Shown here piece by piece: positions 14,029 to 24,253 of a DNA stretch of 64,000 nucleotides. The translations under genes and the position numbers were made by a program. Location: positions 329,033 to 393,032 of the forward strand of contig NZ_RKRK01000003.1 of the NCBI RefSeq assembly GCF_003815035.1, written 5' to 3'. Numbering within the stretch: the first letter of the stretch is position 1; the number at the start of each line of letters is the position of its first letter. The stretch comes from Abyssicoccus albus (GTDB lineage: Bacteria > Bacillota > Bacilli > Staphylococcales > Abyssicoccaceae). The notes under the pieces are model-generated. The model saw nothing but the letters and a program-made list of their open reading frames with translations, did no database searches and had not been told where the DNA came from.

Positions 14029-15411
14029 TTAATTGTCGATAAGTTTTTGCTTAATTGCATCAAGATCTCGCTTCATTGTTGGGTCATCTTTAGCAAGTTT
14101 TTTAATCTTATCATATGCATGAATCACAGTAGTATGATCTCGTCCCCCAAATTTTTCTCCGATATTCGGTAATGAGTACTCTGTCATTTCACGAGATAAG
14201 TACATCGCAATTTGTCTTGGCAATGCAATGGCAGCTTTACGACTTTTACTCGTAAACATTTCAATGTCAATATTGAAATGCTCACCGACAGCAGTTTGTA
14301 TATCTTGAATTGATAATCTTTTCATTGCAGGTTGTCTGACGATATCTTTAAGTGCTTCGCTGACAATGTCTAATGTAAGTTCTTCGTTTACAATATTACT
14401 ATACGCAATGACTCGATTTAATGCACCTTCTAGTTCTCTAACATTGGTGCTAATATGGTTTGCGATATAGCTTAATAAATCACTTGGAATATTAAGTCCA
14501 TCTTCAGCACACTTCTTTTTTAAAATCGCAATTCTTGTTTCTAAATCTGGTGGTGTAATATCTGTAATGAGTCCCCATTCAAATCGATTGACTAGTCGAT
14601 CTTCTAAGGTAGGGATATCTTTAGGTGTACGATCACTTGTCATGACAATTTGTTTTTTCGCTTCGTGCAATGCATTAAATGTATGGAAAAATTCTTCTTG
14701 AGTTTGCTCTTTACCTGCTAAAAACTGAATATCGTCAATAAGTAATAAATCAACGTTTCGATATTTGTTTCTAAATTGCTCGGTCTTGTTATCACGTATT
14801 GAATTAATGAAGTCATTTGTAAATTTCTCACTGGATAGATAAACGATGTTTGCATCAGGCTTTGTCTTCTTCACATAGTGACCAATCGCTTGCATTAAAT
14901 GCGTTTTCCCCAATCCAACACCGCCGTATATAAAGAAAGGGTTATAAGCTTTTGCAGGAGACTCTGCAACGGCCAAACTCGCTGCATGAGCAAATTGATT
15001 TCCACTTCCCGTAACAAATGTTTCAAACGTATTATTTTCATTTAATATGCCGTCTAACAATTTATTAGGTGTTGGAAGTTCATCTTTTTGAGCTTCATCA
15101 TTTCGAGTCTTATTTGAATCATAAAGTGAAGTATCTTTTTGTTCAGAGATTGCATTCACCTCAATAGAAACATCAGCACCAGTCGTCTCTTTAACAGCTT
15201 CTTTAATTAAATCAACATAATTGTTTTCAATCCAATATTTATTAAAATCGTCTTTCACTTCAATTTTCAATTTTTCATTGTTAAATTCTTTAATTTTAGA
15301 ATGTTCGAACCAGTTTTTAAAACTGACAGGTTCAAGGTTTTTCTCTACATAAGATAAAACATTATCCCATATCGAGTTCAGCCCTTTTTCATACGAGTCT
15401 GATCTTGTCAT
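14029..15411 (-). CDS. dnaA: Chromosomal replication initiator DnaA
   Basis: AAA+ initiator, 460 aa. Domain I (about 1-85) is followed by a variable linker, an AAA+ core with Walker A GGVGLGKTHLM and Walker B LLLIDDIQFL, and a C-terminal box-binding domain with the DnaA signature GGRDHTTVIHAYDKI. ATG at 15411 follows GAGGAGACATATT. DnaA boxes lie on both sides of the gene, so it is probably autoregulated. It is the first gene of the leftward dnaA-dnaN pair. Confidence 0.98.
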   Translation of the reverse strand: MTRSDSYEKGLNSIWDNVLSYVEKNLEPVSFKNWFEHSKIKEFNNEKLKIEVKDDFNKYWIENNYVDLIKEAVKETTGADVSIEVNAISEQKDTSLYDSNKTRNDEAQKDELPTPNKLLDGILNENNTFETFVTGSGNQFAHAASLAVAESPAKAYNPFFIYGGVGLGKTHLMQAIGHYVKKTKPDANIVYLSSEKFTNDFINSIRDNKTEQFRNKYRNVDLLLIDDIQFLAGKEQTQEEFFHTFNALHEAKKQIVMTSDRTPKDIPTLEDRLVNRFEWGLITDITPPDLETRIAILKKKCAEDGLNIPSDLLSYIANHISTNVRELEGALNRVIAYSNIVNEELTLDIVSEALKDIVRQPAMKRLSIQDIQTAVGEHFNIDIEMFTSKSRKAAIALPRQIAMYLSREMTEYSLPNIGEKFGGRDHTTVIHAYDKIKKLAKDDPTMKRDLDAIKQKLIDN

Positions 15412-15511
15412 AATATGTCTCCTCTATTGATGATAATTGATTGTTTTATATGTTTTAAAAGCTTAAAGTTTTGCACATGTGAATAACAATAATAACATCT
15501 TAATAAAAAAG

Positions 15512-15779
15512 TTATCCACATATGTGTATAAACTATGCATAACATAGAAACATTATACACTTATCCACAATATTTTTCTAGGAATACTGAATAATAATGA
15601 CTAGAGTTACACACATTATAATAAGTTATCCACATATTCAGGGGATAACTCACTTTTTATATCACATATGTGAATAAGTTAAAGAAATGTTTATAATTCT
15701 GGGTATAACATTCATAAAATAATCATGTAGTTCACAGTATTATCCACAAAATTTCAAAAAAACATATAAGTTATCCACA
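15512..15779. other. oriC DnaA-box cluster upstream of dnaA
   Basis: Five perfect TTATCCACA boxes in the same orientation lie at 15512-15520, 15561-15569, 15626-15634, 15740-15748 and 15771-15779. Near matches (for example TTATACACT at 15553) fill the gaps. The DNA is AT-rich. The gene-free stretch runs from 15412 to 15992; its right part (15780-15992) should hold the rpmH promoter and leader, and its left edge the dnaA promoter. Confidence 0.95.
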
Positions 15780-15992
15780 ATATTAGTAAACATAAGCATT
15801 AAAAAACTATTGCTTTATTGACTCTATTTTGTTATTCTTTAATAGTTACTGTTCAAGAGGTAGAACATCATAGTGAATCATATTGATGAGTTAGAGTACT
15901 CTATATATGCATATTATATGTATTAAGATTGAAAGAAAGTAAATCCGTGATATTCACTATAGATGAACAATATTTAATGGAGGTGTCTATTC

Positions 15993-16130
15993 ATGGTAAA
16001 ACGTACGTATCAACCAAACAAACGTAAACATAGTAAAGTACATGGCTTTCGTAAGAGAATGAGTACAAAAAATGGACGTAAAGTATTAGCGCGTCGTCGT
16101 CGTAAAGGAAGAAAAGTACTTTCTGCTTAA
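15993..16130 (+). CDS. rpmH: Ribosomal protein L34
   Basis: 45-aa, very basic large-subunit protein, too short for most ORF filters. It begins [20 protein letters not shown] and ends [12 protein letters not shown], a textbook L34. ATG at 15993 follows AATGGAGGTGTCTATTC. It lies next to rnpA as in nearly all bacteria and is followed by a strong terminator. Confidence 0.98.
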
Positions 16131-16145
16131 AGTCAGATAAAATAA

Positions 16146-16178
16146 GACTGCTGATATTGTCAGCAGTCTATTTTTTAT
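16146..16178 (+). terminator. Terminator after rpmH
   Basis: GACTGCTGA / TCAGCAGTC stem with a TATTG loop, followed by TATTTTTTAT. It lies between rpmH and rnpA, so rnpA needs read-through or its own promoter. Confidence 0.9.
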
Positions 16179-16268
16179 ATTTCTTAGAATATAAGCTTTA
16201 AATAAAATGATCTAAAGATATGTGATAACATATAATAGTACAAAATATATGGTAATAAGGTGTATAAA

Positions 16269-16637
16269 ATGAAGAAGTCATTAAGATTAAAGAGAAACAG
16301 TGATTTTCAATCAGTATATAAAAAGAAAAAGTCGTTCGCGAATAGGCAATTTATCATATATTTAGATCAGGATATTGATAGAGGCCATCAATTTGGATTA
16401 TCAATTTCTAAAAAATTAGGAAATGCTGTGATGCGCAATAAAATAAAACGTCGTGTTAGAGTTATTTGCCAAAAGTTGCAGCACGAATTGAAATATGGAC
16501 GCTACATTATTATTGCAAGGCATCCAGTGATTAATATGACCCAGCAAGAGATGGAAAAATCATTATATCATGTATTTTCTGTCGCAAATTCTTTTAAGAA
16601 AGAAGCCAAGCGTACGAATAAAAATAAAAGTGGATAG
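16269..16637 (+). CDS. rnpA: Ribonuclease P protein component
   Basis: Protein subunit of RNase P, which matures tRNA 5' ends. The product is 122 aa and basic. The RNR motif region reads GLSISKKLGNAVMRNKIKRR (about residues 48-67). I place the start at ATG 16269 with AAGGTG upstream; a GTG three codons earlier is open but less well placed. The C-terminus KKEAKRTNKNKSG is unusually polar. It follows rpmH and precedes mnmE as in staphylococci. Confidence 0.96.
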   Translation: MKKSLRLKRNSDFQSVYKKKKSFANRQFIIYLDQDIDRGHQFGLSISKKLGNAVMRNKIKRRVRVICQKLQHELKYGRYIIIARHPVINMTQQEMEKSLYHVFSVANSFKKEAKRTNKNKSG

Positions 16638-16668
16638 CAATCAAAGATAATGAATAAGATTCATTTTA

Positions 16669-16684
16669 TGTTTCACATGAAACA
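16669..16684. other. parS-like site between rnpA and mnmE
   Basis: TGTTTCACATGAAACA, 15 of 16 matches to the parS consensus, in the intergenic space. It is the same 16-mer as the site inside noc and the reverse complement of the one in gyrA. Confidence 0.85.
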
Positions 16685-16771
16685 ATACGGTATAATACAT
16701 TTATGTATATCATTAAATTAAACACTAAAATTCTCATATCGGCACATATTAATAAGAGAGGTGATGACTAA

Positions 16772-18154
16772 ATGATGGAATTTGATACGATTTCAAGTAT
16801 ATCTACACCGATGGGTGAAGGAGCTATAGGAATTGTACGGTTATCAGGGACTAATGCTATAAAAATTGCTGACACTTTATATAAAGGAAAGTTTCGATTA
16901 ACAGAAGTGGAATCACATACGATGAATTATGGTCATATCATTGATCCTCATTCACATGACGCAATAGATGAAGTTATGATTGCTGTAATGAAGGCTCCGA
17001 AAACTTATACATCAGAAGATGTAGTGGAAATTAATTGTCACGGTGGAATACATTCGCTACAGCAAGTTTTACAATTAACTTTAAAGCATGGTGCTAGATT
17101 GGCTGAACCAGGTGAATTTACGAAGAGGGCATTTCTAAATGGTCGAATTGATTTAACACAAGCAGAAGGTGTAATGGATATTATTCATGCAAAAACGTCA
17201 AAAGCTTCTAAAGTTGCTTTGCAACAAATAAATGGTCGATTAAAAATGAAAATTGAAACGTTGAGACAATATATATTAGAAATTCTCGCTCAAGTGGAAG
17301 TCAATATCGATTATCCTGAATATGATGATGTTGAAGAAGCAACAACAGAGTTATTAAAGACAAATGCGCAATATGTTTCACGTGAAATTACTTCATTACT
17401 TCAGACAGCGAGTCAAGGTAAAATCATGAGAGATGGACTATCGACCGTCATCGTTGGACGACCAAACGTTGGTAAAAGTTCATTGTTGAATGCAATGATT
17501 CAAGATAATAAAGCGATTGTGACAGATGTCGCTGGAACAACTCGAGATGTATTAGAAGAGTTTGTTAATATAAGAGGTGTTCCACTAAGATTAATTGATA
17601 CTGCTGGCATCAGAGAGACAGAAGATATCGTTGAAAAAATTGGTGTGGAAAGAAGTCATACAGCATTAAAACAAGCAGATCTTGTCTTGTATGTTATCAA
17701 TCAAAATGAAACTTTAAATGAAGATGATTATCGATTAATGGATTACTTAAAAAATGAGGAAGTTATTGTTATTATCAATAAAGTGGATTTAGAACAACGT
17801 GTGAATATTGATGAAATTAAATCAATTCTATCTAATGCAGAATTTGTGTACACATCAATTACAACAGATCAAGGAATTGATGAATTAGAAGAAAGTATTG
17901 CATCACTATTTTTTGATGGTTCTGTTGAAATGCAAGATGCAACGTATCTTTCTAACGCTCGTCATATTCAGTTAATTGAACAAGCGAAAGAATCAATAGA
18001 AGATGCACTGAGTTCTGCAGAAGAAGGTGTTCCAATCGATTTAGTGCAAATTGATTTAATTAAAACATGGGAATTACTTGGTGAAGTAATTGGTGCTCAA
18101 GCGGATGAAGGATTAATTGATCAGCTATTTAGTCAATTTTGTTTAGGAAAGTAA
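16772..18154 (+). CDS. mnmE: tRNA modification GTPase MnmE
   Basis: GTPase that with MnmG installs the 5-carboxymethylaminomethyl group on wobble uridine 34 of tRNAs. It is 460 aa: an N-terminal tetrahydrofolate-binding domain, a helical domain, an inserted G domain with [19 protein letters not shown] and NKVD motifs (about residues 225-345), and the conserved C-terminal FCLGK. Two adjacent ATGs (16772, 16775) follow GAGAGGTGATGAC; the first is used here. A degenerate parS-like site lies inside the gene at 17374. mnmG starts 12 nt downstream. Confidence 0.97.
   Translation: MMEFDTISSISTPMGEGAIGIVRLSGTNAIKIADTLYKGKFRLTEVESHTMNYGHIIDPHSHDAIDEVMIAVMKAPKTYTSEDVVEINCHGGIHSLQQVLQLTLKHGARLAEPGEFTKRAFLNGRIDLTQAEGVMDIIHAKTSKASKVALQQINGRLKMKIETLRQYILEILAQVEVNIDYPEYDDVEEATTELLKTNAQYVSREITSLLQTASQGKIMRDGLSTVIVGRPNVGKSSLLNAMIQDNKAIVTDVAGTTRDVLEEFVNIRGVPLRLIDTAGIRETEDIVEKIGVERSHTALKQADLVLYVINQNETLNEDDYRLMDYLKNEEVIVIINKVDLEQRVNIDEIKSILSNAEFVYTSITTDQGIDELEESIASLFFDGSVEMQDATYLSNARHIQLIEQAKESIEDALSSAEEGVPIDLVQIDLIKTWELLGEVIGAQADEGLIDQLFSQFCLGK
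17374..17389. other. parS-like site inside mnmE
   Basis: TGTTTCACGTGAAATT, 14 of 16 matches to the parS consensus with the whole left half and centre intact. Confidence 0.6.
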
Positions 18155-18166
18155 GGTGAAGAATTT

Positions 18167-20050
18167 ATGTCAATAAAGTATGATGTAATTGTTGTAGGTG
18201 CTGGACATGCTGGTGTAGAAGCAGGGCTTGCAGCAAGTCGCAAAGGGTTAAAAACATTAATGCTTACAATAAACTTGGATAGTATTGCTTTTATGCCATG
18301 TAATCCAAGTGTCGGTGGACCGGCTAAAGGTATCGTTGTACGAGAAGTCGATGCTCTTGGTGGTCAAATGGCCAAGGTTATTGATAAGACTCATATACAA
18401 ATGCGTTTATTGAATACAGGTAAAGGACCAGCAGTAAGAGCACTCAGAGCACAAGCAGATAAAATTAAATATCAAAGTGAAATGAAGTCTGTATTGGAAC
18501 AGCAAGATCATTTAGATATATTACAAGGTATGGTTGATGAACTACTCATTGAAAATGATACTGTATATGGTGTGAAGACTAATATTGGAACAGAATATTT
18601 AGCAGATGCTGTTATTTTAACTACAGGAACATTTTTACGTGGTGAAATCATTCTTGGTGATTTGAAATACTCAAGTGGACCAAATCATCAAATGCCATCG
18701 ATTAAACTTGCTGATCAACTTAAAGCATTAGATTTTGAAATAGTAAGGTTTAAAACAGGAACACCGCCTCGTGTTAATTCAAAGTCAATTAATTATGACG
18801 AAACTGAAATACAACCAGGGGATGATGAAGTACGAGCGTTTAGTTATGAGACAACGGAATACATTACTGATCAATTACCTTGTTGGTTAACTTATACTAA
18901 TGAAGAAACACATAAAATTATCGATGATAACTTACATCGTTCTGCAATGTATTCAGGGATGATTAAAGGAACAGGACCAAGATATTGTCCATCAATTGAA
19001 GATAAAATTGTTCGATTCAATGATAAACCGAGACATCAAATATTCTTAGAACCTGAAGGTCGAGATACACAAGAAGTTTATGTTCAAGGGTTATCGACAT
19101 CGATGCCAGAAGATGTCCAAAGAGATATGCTTAGAACAATTCCGGGATTAGAACAAGCGAATATGATGCGAGCAGGCTATGCGATTGAATACGATGCGAT
19201 TGTACCAACACAGTTATGGCCATCTCTTGAGACGAAAACGATTCATAATTTATTTACTGCGGGTCAAATCAATGGAACAAGTGGATATGAAGAAGCGGCA
19301 GGTCAAGGATTAGTAGCAGGGATCAACGCTGCAAATAAAGTACTAGGTAAAGATCCATTAATTTTAAGTAGGACGGATGCGTATATCGGAGTTTTAATTG
19401 ATGACTTAGTCACTAAAGGAACGAATGAACCGTATCGATTATTGACGAGTCGTGCTGAACATCGATTACTATTAAGACACGATAATGCTGACTTAAGATT
19501 AACTGAATTAGGATATAAGGAAGGTCTTATCAGTGATGAAAGGTATACTCAGTTTAATGATAAGAAACAAGCGATTGAAGATGAGAAAAAGAGATTGAGT
19601 GAGATTCGGATTAAACCAAATGAAAAAACTCAAGCTGTCATCGAACAACGTGGAGGAACATCATTAAAAGATGGTATTTTAGCGATTGATTTATTGAAAC
19701 GACCTGAGATGGATTATACATCTATTGTTGAAATTTTAGGCGAAGATATTCAGCTGCATAAAGAAGTTGTAGAACAAGTTGAAATACAGACAAAATATGC
19801 TGGTTATATCGAAAAATCTATTGCTCAAGTCAATAAAATTAAAAGAATGGAAGAGAAATCTATTCCACATAATATAGATTATGATGCAATTCATAGTTTG
19901 GCGACTGAAGCACGAGATAAACTAAAAACAGTTAAACCGATAAATTTAGCTCAAGCAGCAAGAATTTCTGGTGTAAATCCAGCAGATATATCAATATTAC
20001 TTGTTTATTTAGAACAAGGTAAAATTGCGAGGGTTAACAATCATGAATGA
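18167..20050 (+). CDS. mnmG: tRNA uridine modification enzyme MnmG (GidA)
   Basis: FAD-dependent partner of MnmE. It is 627 aa, the usual length. An N-terminal Rossmann motif ([12 protein letters not shown]) binds FAD, followed by [12 protein letters not shown] and the GidA signature region [13 protein letters not shown]-terminal helical domain follows. ATG at 18167 comes after AAGGTGAAGAATTT. It overlaps the start of rsmG by 8 nt (ATGAATGA), showing coupling. Confidence 0.97.
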   Translation: MSIKYDVIVVGAGHAGVEAGLAASRKGLKTLMLTINLDSIAFMPCNPSVGGPAKGIVVREVDALGGQMAKVIDKTHIQMRLLNTGKGPAVRALRAQADKIKYQSEMKSVLEQQDHLDILQGMVDELLIENDTVYGVKTNIGTEYLADAVILTTGTFLRGEIILGDLKYSSGPNHQMPSIKLADQLKALDFEIVRFKTGTPPRVNSKSINYDETEIQPGDDEVRAFSYETTEYITDQLPCWLTYTNEETHKIIDDNLHRSAMYSGMIKGTGPRYCPSIEDKIVRFNDKPRHQIFLEPEGRDTQEVYVQGLSTSMPEDVQRDMLRTIPGLEQANMMRAGYAIEYDAIVPTQLWPSLETKTIHNLFTAGQINGTSGYEEAAGQGLVAGINAANKVLGKDPLILSRTDAYIGVLIDDLVTKGTNEPYRLLTSRAEHRLLLRHDNADLRLTELGYKEGLISDERYTQFNDKKQAIEDEKKRLSEIRIKPNEKTQAVIEQRGGTSLKDGILAIDLLKRPEMDYTSIVEILGEDIQLHKEVVEQVEIQTKYAGYIEKSIAQVNKIKRMEEKSIPHNIDYDAIHSLATEARDKLKTVKPINLAQAARISGVNPADISILLVYLEQGKIARVNNHE

Positions 20051-20753
20051 AACACAATTTGTTAATCAACTTAAAGAAATCAATATAGAAATCAATGAAG
20101 AACAATTGAATCAGTTTGAAAGATATTTTGAACTTCTCGTAGAATGGAATGAAAAGATCAATTTAACGTCGATTACTGAACGAGAAGAAGTCTATTTAAA
20201 GCACTTTTATGATTGCATTTTAAGTGCTAAGTATTTTGATTATTTAACGATTCAATCATTATGTGATATTGGAGGCGGTGCAGGGTTTCCGAGCATCCCT
20301 CTAAAAATCATATTTCCACATTTACAAATAACAGTTGTCGATTCATTAAATAAGAGAATTAACTTCCTAAATACAGTTGCGATGGAATTAGAATTAGAAA
20401 AAGTAAGATTTATTCATGGCAGAGCAGAGGATATTGCTCATACTGAATTAAGAGCAAGTTTTGATGCAGTCACTGCTCGCGCGGTTGCTCGATTATCAGT
20501 GCTCTCTGAATTGTGCATACCGTTTGTTAAAAAAGGTGGATATTTTATCACATTAAAAGGTGATAAAGGACAGGATGAACTAAAAGATAGTCAACATGCA
20601 TTTAAAGTATTAGGTATTGAAGTTGATTCGGTATATGATGACACTTTACCTGTTATAGAAGATCATAGAATGATTGGATTATTAAAAAAGAAATATGAAA
20701 CACCAAAAAAATATCCTCGTAAAGCAGGAACACCGAATAAAAAACCACTATAG
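20043..20753 (+). CDS. rsmG: 16S rRNA m7G527 methyltransferase RsmG
   Basis: SAM-dependent methyltransferase (GidB) acting on G527 of 16S rRNA; its loss gives low-level streptomycin resistance in other bacteria. I start at ATG 20043 ([10 protein letters not shown], 236 aa), which overlaps the mnmG stop; the six codons further upstream lack a start with a ribosome site. The SAM-binding loop is [13 protein letters not shown] (about residues 73-85). The C-terminus is basic ([15 protein letters not shown]). Confidence 0.95.
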   Translation: MNETQFVNQLKEINIEINEEQLNQFERYFELLVEWNEKINLTSITEREEVYLKHFYDCILSAKYFDYLTIQSLCDIGGGAGFPSIPLKIIFPHLQITVVDSLNKRINFLNTVAMELELEKVRFIHGRAEDIAHTELRASFDAVTARAVARLSVLSELCIPFVKKGGYFITLKGDKGQDELKDSQHAFKVLGIEVDSVYDDTLPVIEDHRMIGLLKKKYETPKKYPRKAGTPNKKPL

Positions 20754-20779
20754 TTTTAGAAGCATTCTGGAGTGATTGA

Positions 20780-21613
20780 ATGAAAAAACCATTCTCAAAG
20801 TTATTTAACTTAAAACAACAAACAAATGACCAAGAAGAAGTTACTTATATTGCAATAGAAAAAATCGTTCCAAACCGATATCAACCACGTGTTCATTTCG
20901 ATAAAACGAAAATAAGTGAACTTGCTGACAGTATTAAAGAGCACGGTTTACTTCAACCAATAGTTGTTAGACCCATTGAAGAAGACATGTTCGAAATTAT
21001 TGCTGGTGAGCGTAGGTTTAGAGCATCTAAAATGAACAGAGCTACAAAAGTACAATGTATTATAAAAAATTTAGATGATCAAGAGACAGCAGCAATTGCA
21101 TTAATAGAAAATATTCAACGCGAGAACTTATCTGCAATAGAAGAAGCAAAAGCCTATTTAAGCTTAATGAGTTTAAGTCAGATTACACAAAAAGAGCTTG
21201 CATTAAGTCTTGGGAAAAGCCAATCTTTCGTTGCAAATAAGGTGAGACTACTTAAGCTTTCAACACCAGTAATACAAGCACTTAATGAATTTAAAATTAG
21301 TGAACGTCATGCTAGAGCAATGATTTCACTATCTGAGCCGCTACAAATACAATATTTGAACGAAGTTATCACAGAGGGTCTTACTGTAAAACAGTTAGAA
21401 CAACGTATTAATGTTTCACATGAAACAAAAAATGATACAATAGATGATGAGGAAAGAACTCAAAACGACAAAAATGAGATTACTTCTAAAGATGTTGTTA
21501 GTAAAATAGAGCGTTCAGTCCAAAAATATGAGGATCAAGGTGTTCAAATAGAGAAATCATCAATTGAACATCCGGAGTATACAGAAGTTACATATAAAAT
21601 TTATCATTCTTAA
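20780..21613 (+). CDS. noc: Nucleoid occlusion protein Noc
   Basis: ParB-family DNA-binding protein that prevents septation over the nucleoid. It is 277 aa. The N-terminal domain carries NRYQPRVHFD and the CTP-binding motif region AGERRFRASK, then NIQRENLSAIEEA and a helix-turn-helix (TQKELALSLGKSQSFVANKV). Its place just after rsmG and before parA is the Bacillus arrangement and distinguishes it from ParB, which follows. A parS-like site lies inside the gene at 21412. Confidence 0.93.
   Translation: MKKPFSKLFNLKQQTNDQEEVTYIAIEKIVPNRYQPRVHFDKTKISELADSIKEHGLLQPIVVRPIEEDMFEIIAGERRFRASKMNRATKVQCIIKNLDDQETAAIALIENIQRENLSAIEEAKAYLSLMSLSQITQKELALSLGKSQSFVANKVRLLKLSTPVIQALNEFKISERHARAMISLSEPLQIQYLNEVITEGLTVKQLEQRINVSHETKNDTIDDEERTQNDKNEITSKDVVSKIERSVQKYEDQGVQIEKSSIEHPEYTEVTYKIYHS
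21412..21427. other. parS-like site inside noc
   Basis: TGTTTCACATGAAACA, 15 of 16 matches to the parS consensus, encoding part of NVSHETKN. Confidence 0.85.
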
Positions 21614-21630
21614 TTTAAGGAGTTTAAATT

Positions 21631-22392
21631 ATGACGAAGATAATGAGTATTGCAAACCAAAAGGGTGGCGTTGGTAAAACAACTACGGCAGTCAACTTGA
21701 GTGCTTCTCTTGCTGCAAAAAATAAAAAAGTGCTGATGATTGATGCCGATCCACAAGGAAATGCAACAAGTGGTTTAGGTGTCGATAAAGAAGAAGTAGA
21801 ACTATCAATTTATGATGTGTTGGTTGATGATTATTCGATGAATGATGCAATCGTATCCACTGAAATAGATGGATTAGATTGTGTACCAGCGAATATTAAT
21901 CTAGCAGGTGCTGAGATAGAACTTGTCTCTGCGATGAGTAGAGAAGTCAGATTAAAAAGAGCAATTAGTGAATTGTCAACATCATATGACTACATTATTA
22001 TTGACTGTCCGCCTTCGTTAGGATTATTAACGATTAATGCTTTTACAGCATCTCATGGAATTTTAATTCCTGTACAGTGCGAATACTATGCATTAGAAGG
22101 GTTAAGTCAACTATTAAACACGATTAAACTCGTTCAAAGACATTTGAATAAAGCACTTGAAATAGAAGGTGTACTTCTGACAATGCTTGATGCTAGAACA
22201 AATTTAGGAACTCAAGTGACAGAAGAAGTTAAAGCTTACTTTGGTGAAAAAGTCTATAATACAGTCATTCCAAGAAATATCAGATTAGGTGAAGCACCAA
22301 GTTTCGGGCAGCCAATACACGTTTATGATTCAAATTCAACCGGTGCAAAAAATTATATGCAATTAGCTGAGGAGGTCATTAATCATGGCTAA
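21631..22392 (+). CDS. parA: Chromosome partitioning ATPase ParA (Soj)
   Basis: Deviant Walker ATPase that works with ParB on origin segregation and regulates DnaA. It is 253 aa: the N-terminal deviant Walker A NQKGGVGKTTTAVNL (about residues 9-23) has the signature lysine, followed by DADPQGNATSG and DCPPSLG. ATG at 21631 follows AAGGAGTTTAAATT. It overlaps parB by 8 nt. S. aureus is known to lack ParA, so this gene is informative about the host lineage. Nothing suggests decay. Confidence 0.96.
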   Translation: MTKIMSIANQKGGVGKTTTAVNLSASLAAKNKKVLMIDADPQGNATSGLGVDKEEVELSIYDVLVDDYSMNDAIVSTEIDGLDCVPANINLAGAEIELVSAMSREVRLKRAISELSTSYDYIIIDCPPSLGLLTINAFTASHGILIPVQCEYYALEGLSQLLNTIKLVQRHLNKALEIEGVLLTMLDARTNLGTQVTEEVKAYFGEKVYNTVIPRNIRLGEAPSFGQPIHVYDSNSTGAKNYMQLAEEVINHG

Positions 22393-23293
22393 GCCAAGAG
22401 GATTAGGGAAAGGTCTAGGGGCAATCATTATGGATAAACATGATGATGAACTTGTTGAGACTGTTAAACTAAGTGAAATTAGAGTAAACCCTTATCAACC
22501 GAGAACGGAATTTGATGAAGACGCATTAAATGATCTTGCATCCTCAATAAAAACTCATGGTGTACTACAACCGATTATTTTGAGAAAATCAGTTAAAGGA
22601 TTTGAAATTGTCGCAGGAGAAAGACGTTTCAGAGCTTCCAAACTTGCTGGGAAAAATTCAATCCCTGCGATTGTTAAAACGTTGAGTGAAAAACAAATGA
22701 TGGAACTAGCAGTCATAGAAAACTTACAGCGTGAAGATTTAACAGCGTTAGAGGAAGCACGAAGCTATGAAACATTAATGGATAAACTTAATATTACACA
22801 ACAAGAAGTTGCGACACGTCTTGGTAAAAGTAGATCATATATCGCAAATATGCTTAGACTACTACAACTTCCTAATGACGTAAAAAAGTTAATTAATGAA
22901 GGCAAAATAAGTGGTGGTCATGGTCGGACATTACTATCATTGAATAATCAAATCGATAAATCTAAAGTTGCACAACAAATTATTGAAGAAAAGATGAGTG
23001 TCAGGCAGTTAGAGTTTCACGTGAAACAGTTGAATGAGGAACTTAATGAACACCAAGGACCTAAGTTTGTATCACCAAAAGATAAGGATAAAGACAGAGA
23101 ATCAAACAATAGAAGCGTAAATAATACTAAGCCTCAATTTATCTTAAAGCAAGAAGAGATATTAAAGAAACAGTTTGGAACAGATGTTGAAATATCCAAT
23201 AAAAATAAAAAAGGTAAAATTTCATTTTCTTTCAAAAATGAAGAGGAATTCAAAAGATTAATTGATACATTTATGAATGGAAGTGAACAATAA
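22385..23293 (+). CDS. parB: Chromosome partitioning protein ParB (Spo0J)
   Basis: CTP-dependent clamp that loads at parS and spreads, recruiting SMC to the origin. It is 302 aa. The N-terminus MAKPRGLGKGLGAI is the usual ParA-contact peptide, followed by RVNPYQPRTEFDE, AGERRFRAS (CTP box) and ENLQREDLTALEEA, then a helix-turn-helix (TQQEVATRLGKSRSYIANML). A Lys/Asp-rich linker and a C-terminal dimerisation domain close it. The start ATG at 22385 overlaps parA. It contains its own parS-like site at 23013, as Bacillus spo0J does. Confidence 0.96.
   Translation: MAKPRGLGKGLGAIIMDKHDDELVETVKLSEIRVNPYQPRTEFDEDALNDLASSIKTHGVLQPIILRKSVKGFEIVAGERRFRASKLAGKNSIPAIVKTLSEKQMMELAVIENLQREDLTALEEARSYETLMDKLNITQQEVATRLGKSRSYIANMLRLLQLPNDVKKLINEGKISGGHGRTLLSLNNQIDKSKVAQQIIEEKMSVRQLEFHVKQLNEELNEHQGPKFVSPKDKDKDRESNNRSVNNTKPQFILKQEEILKKQFGTDVEISNKNKKGKISFSFKNEEEFKRLIDTFMNGSEQ
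23013..23028. other. parS-like site inside parB
   Basis: AGTTTCACGTGAAACA, 15 of 16 matches to the parS consensus with the palindromic centre perfect. Confidence 0.85.
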
Positions 23294-23296
23294 GAA

Positions 23297-24223
23297 ATGT
23301 ATACAATTTTGACCGCAAATGAGGCTGTTGAAAATACAAAAGATGAAGTTAAAGAGAGTCTATCGATATTGCAAAGGCTCACCGCACCATTTAAAGATAG
23401 CGAATTTTGGGTTGGAGTATTTATGAATGTTGTCTGGTCGTTGATGATCATTATTGCAGCACTTATTATTATTAAAATTCTTCAAACTATGATTAAGAAA
23501 GTATTCAATATAGGTAATAAGAATAAAAATTTATCCGCAAAAAAACGCGATGAAACACTGGTAGAGTTATTACGAAATATATCTATCTATGCAGTTTGGT
23601 TTATTGCAATTACAGCGATATTTGACATTTTTGGTGTACCGATTCGTGGGCTTTTGGCCGGAGCAGGAATTATTGGTTTAGCCGTTGGGTTTGGAGCACA
23701 AAGTTTAGTGAAGGATGTTATTACAGGTTTTTTCATTTTATTTGAGAATCAGTTTTCGGTCGGAGATTATGTTAAAATCAATAGCAGCGGTTCATTGATT
23801 GCGGAAGGCACAATATTATCATTAGGACTTAGATCGACTAGAGTAAAATCCATCACAGGTGAAATCACAATATTACCAAACGGGAGTATAATGGAAGTTG
23901 TAAATTATTCAATGTCTAACATCATTGCTGTTTCTGAGATACCAGTTAATACCGATGATGATATAGATGAAGCGATGAAAAGTTTGGAAGAATTATTTGC
24001 AGAGATGCCAAATCATTATCATGAACTTGTTGCTCCTCCAGAAATTTTAGGGGTAGATGATATCTCTTATGGTGTGAGTACTATTAAAGTCATTGCAGAA
24101 TGTTTACCAAATCAACATTATGGAATAGAGCGTGCTATACGTAAAGATGCTAAGAAACATTTAGAAGAAAATGGGTTCAAAAAACCACTACAACAGATGG
24201 TATTAAATCAGCATATAAAATAA
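23297..24223 (+). CDS. Small-conductance mechanosensitive channel (MscS family)
   Basis: Membrane channel expected to open on hypo-osmotic shock. It is 308 aa with three hydrophobic helices: about residues 40-65, 90-112 and the pore-lining TM3 rich in Gly/Ala (GLLAGAGIIGLAVGFGAQS, near 118-136). The conserved beta-domain motif follows (GFFILFENQFSVGDYVKI). ATG at 23297 lies 3 nt after the parB stop. It is part of the parB-ychF string, an arrangement shared with Bacillus yyaD-yyaF neighbourhoods. Confidence 0.9.
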   Translation: MYTILTANEAVENTKDEVKESLSILQRLTAPFKDSEFWVGVFMNVVWSLMIIIAALIIIKILQTMIKKVFNIGNKNKNLSAKKRDETLVELLRNISIYAVWFIAITAIFDIFGVPIRGLLAGAGIIGLAVGFGAQSLVKDVITGFFILFENQFSVGDYVKINSSGSLIAEGTILSLGLRSTRVKSITGEITILPNGSIMEVVNYSMSNIIAVSEIPVNTDDDIDEAMKSLEELFAEMPNHYHELVAPPEILGVDDISYGVSTIKVIAECLPNQHYGIERAIRKDAKKHLEENGFKKPLQQMVLNQHIK

Positions 24224-24253
24224 AGAATATAAGAGAGAACAAAGGAGAATATT

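Noticed and set aside
15688..15710. Sigma-B promoter (GTTTAT...GGGTAT) in the oriC region
   Set aside because: Only six bases separate the two hexamers, too short for a promoter.
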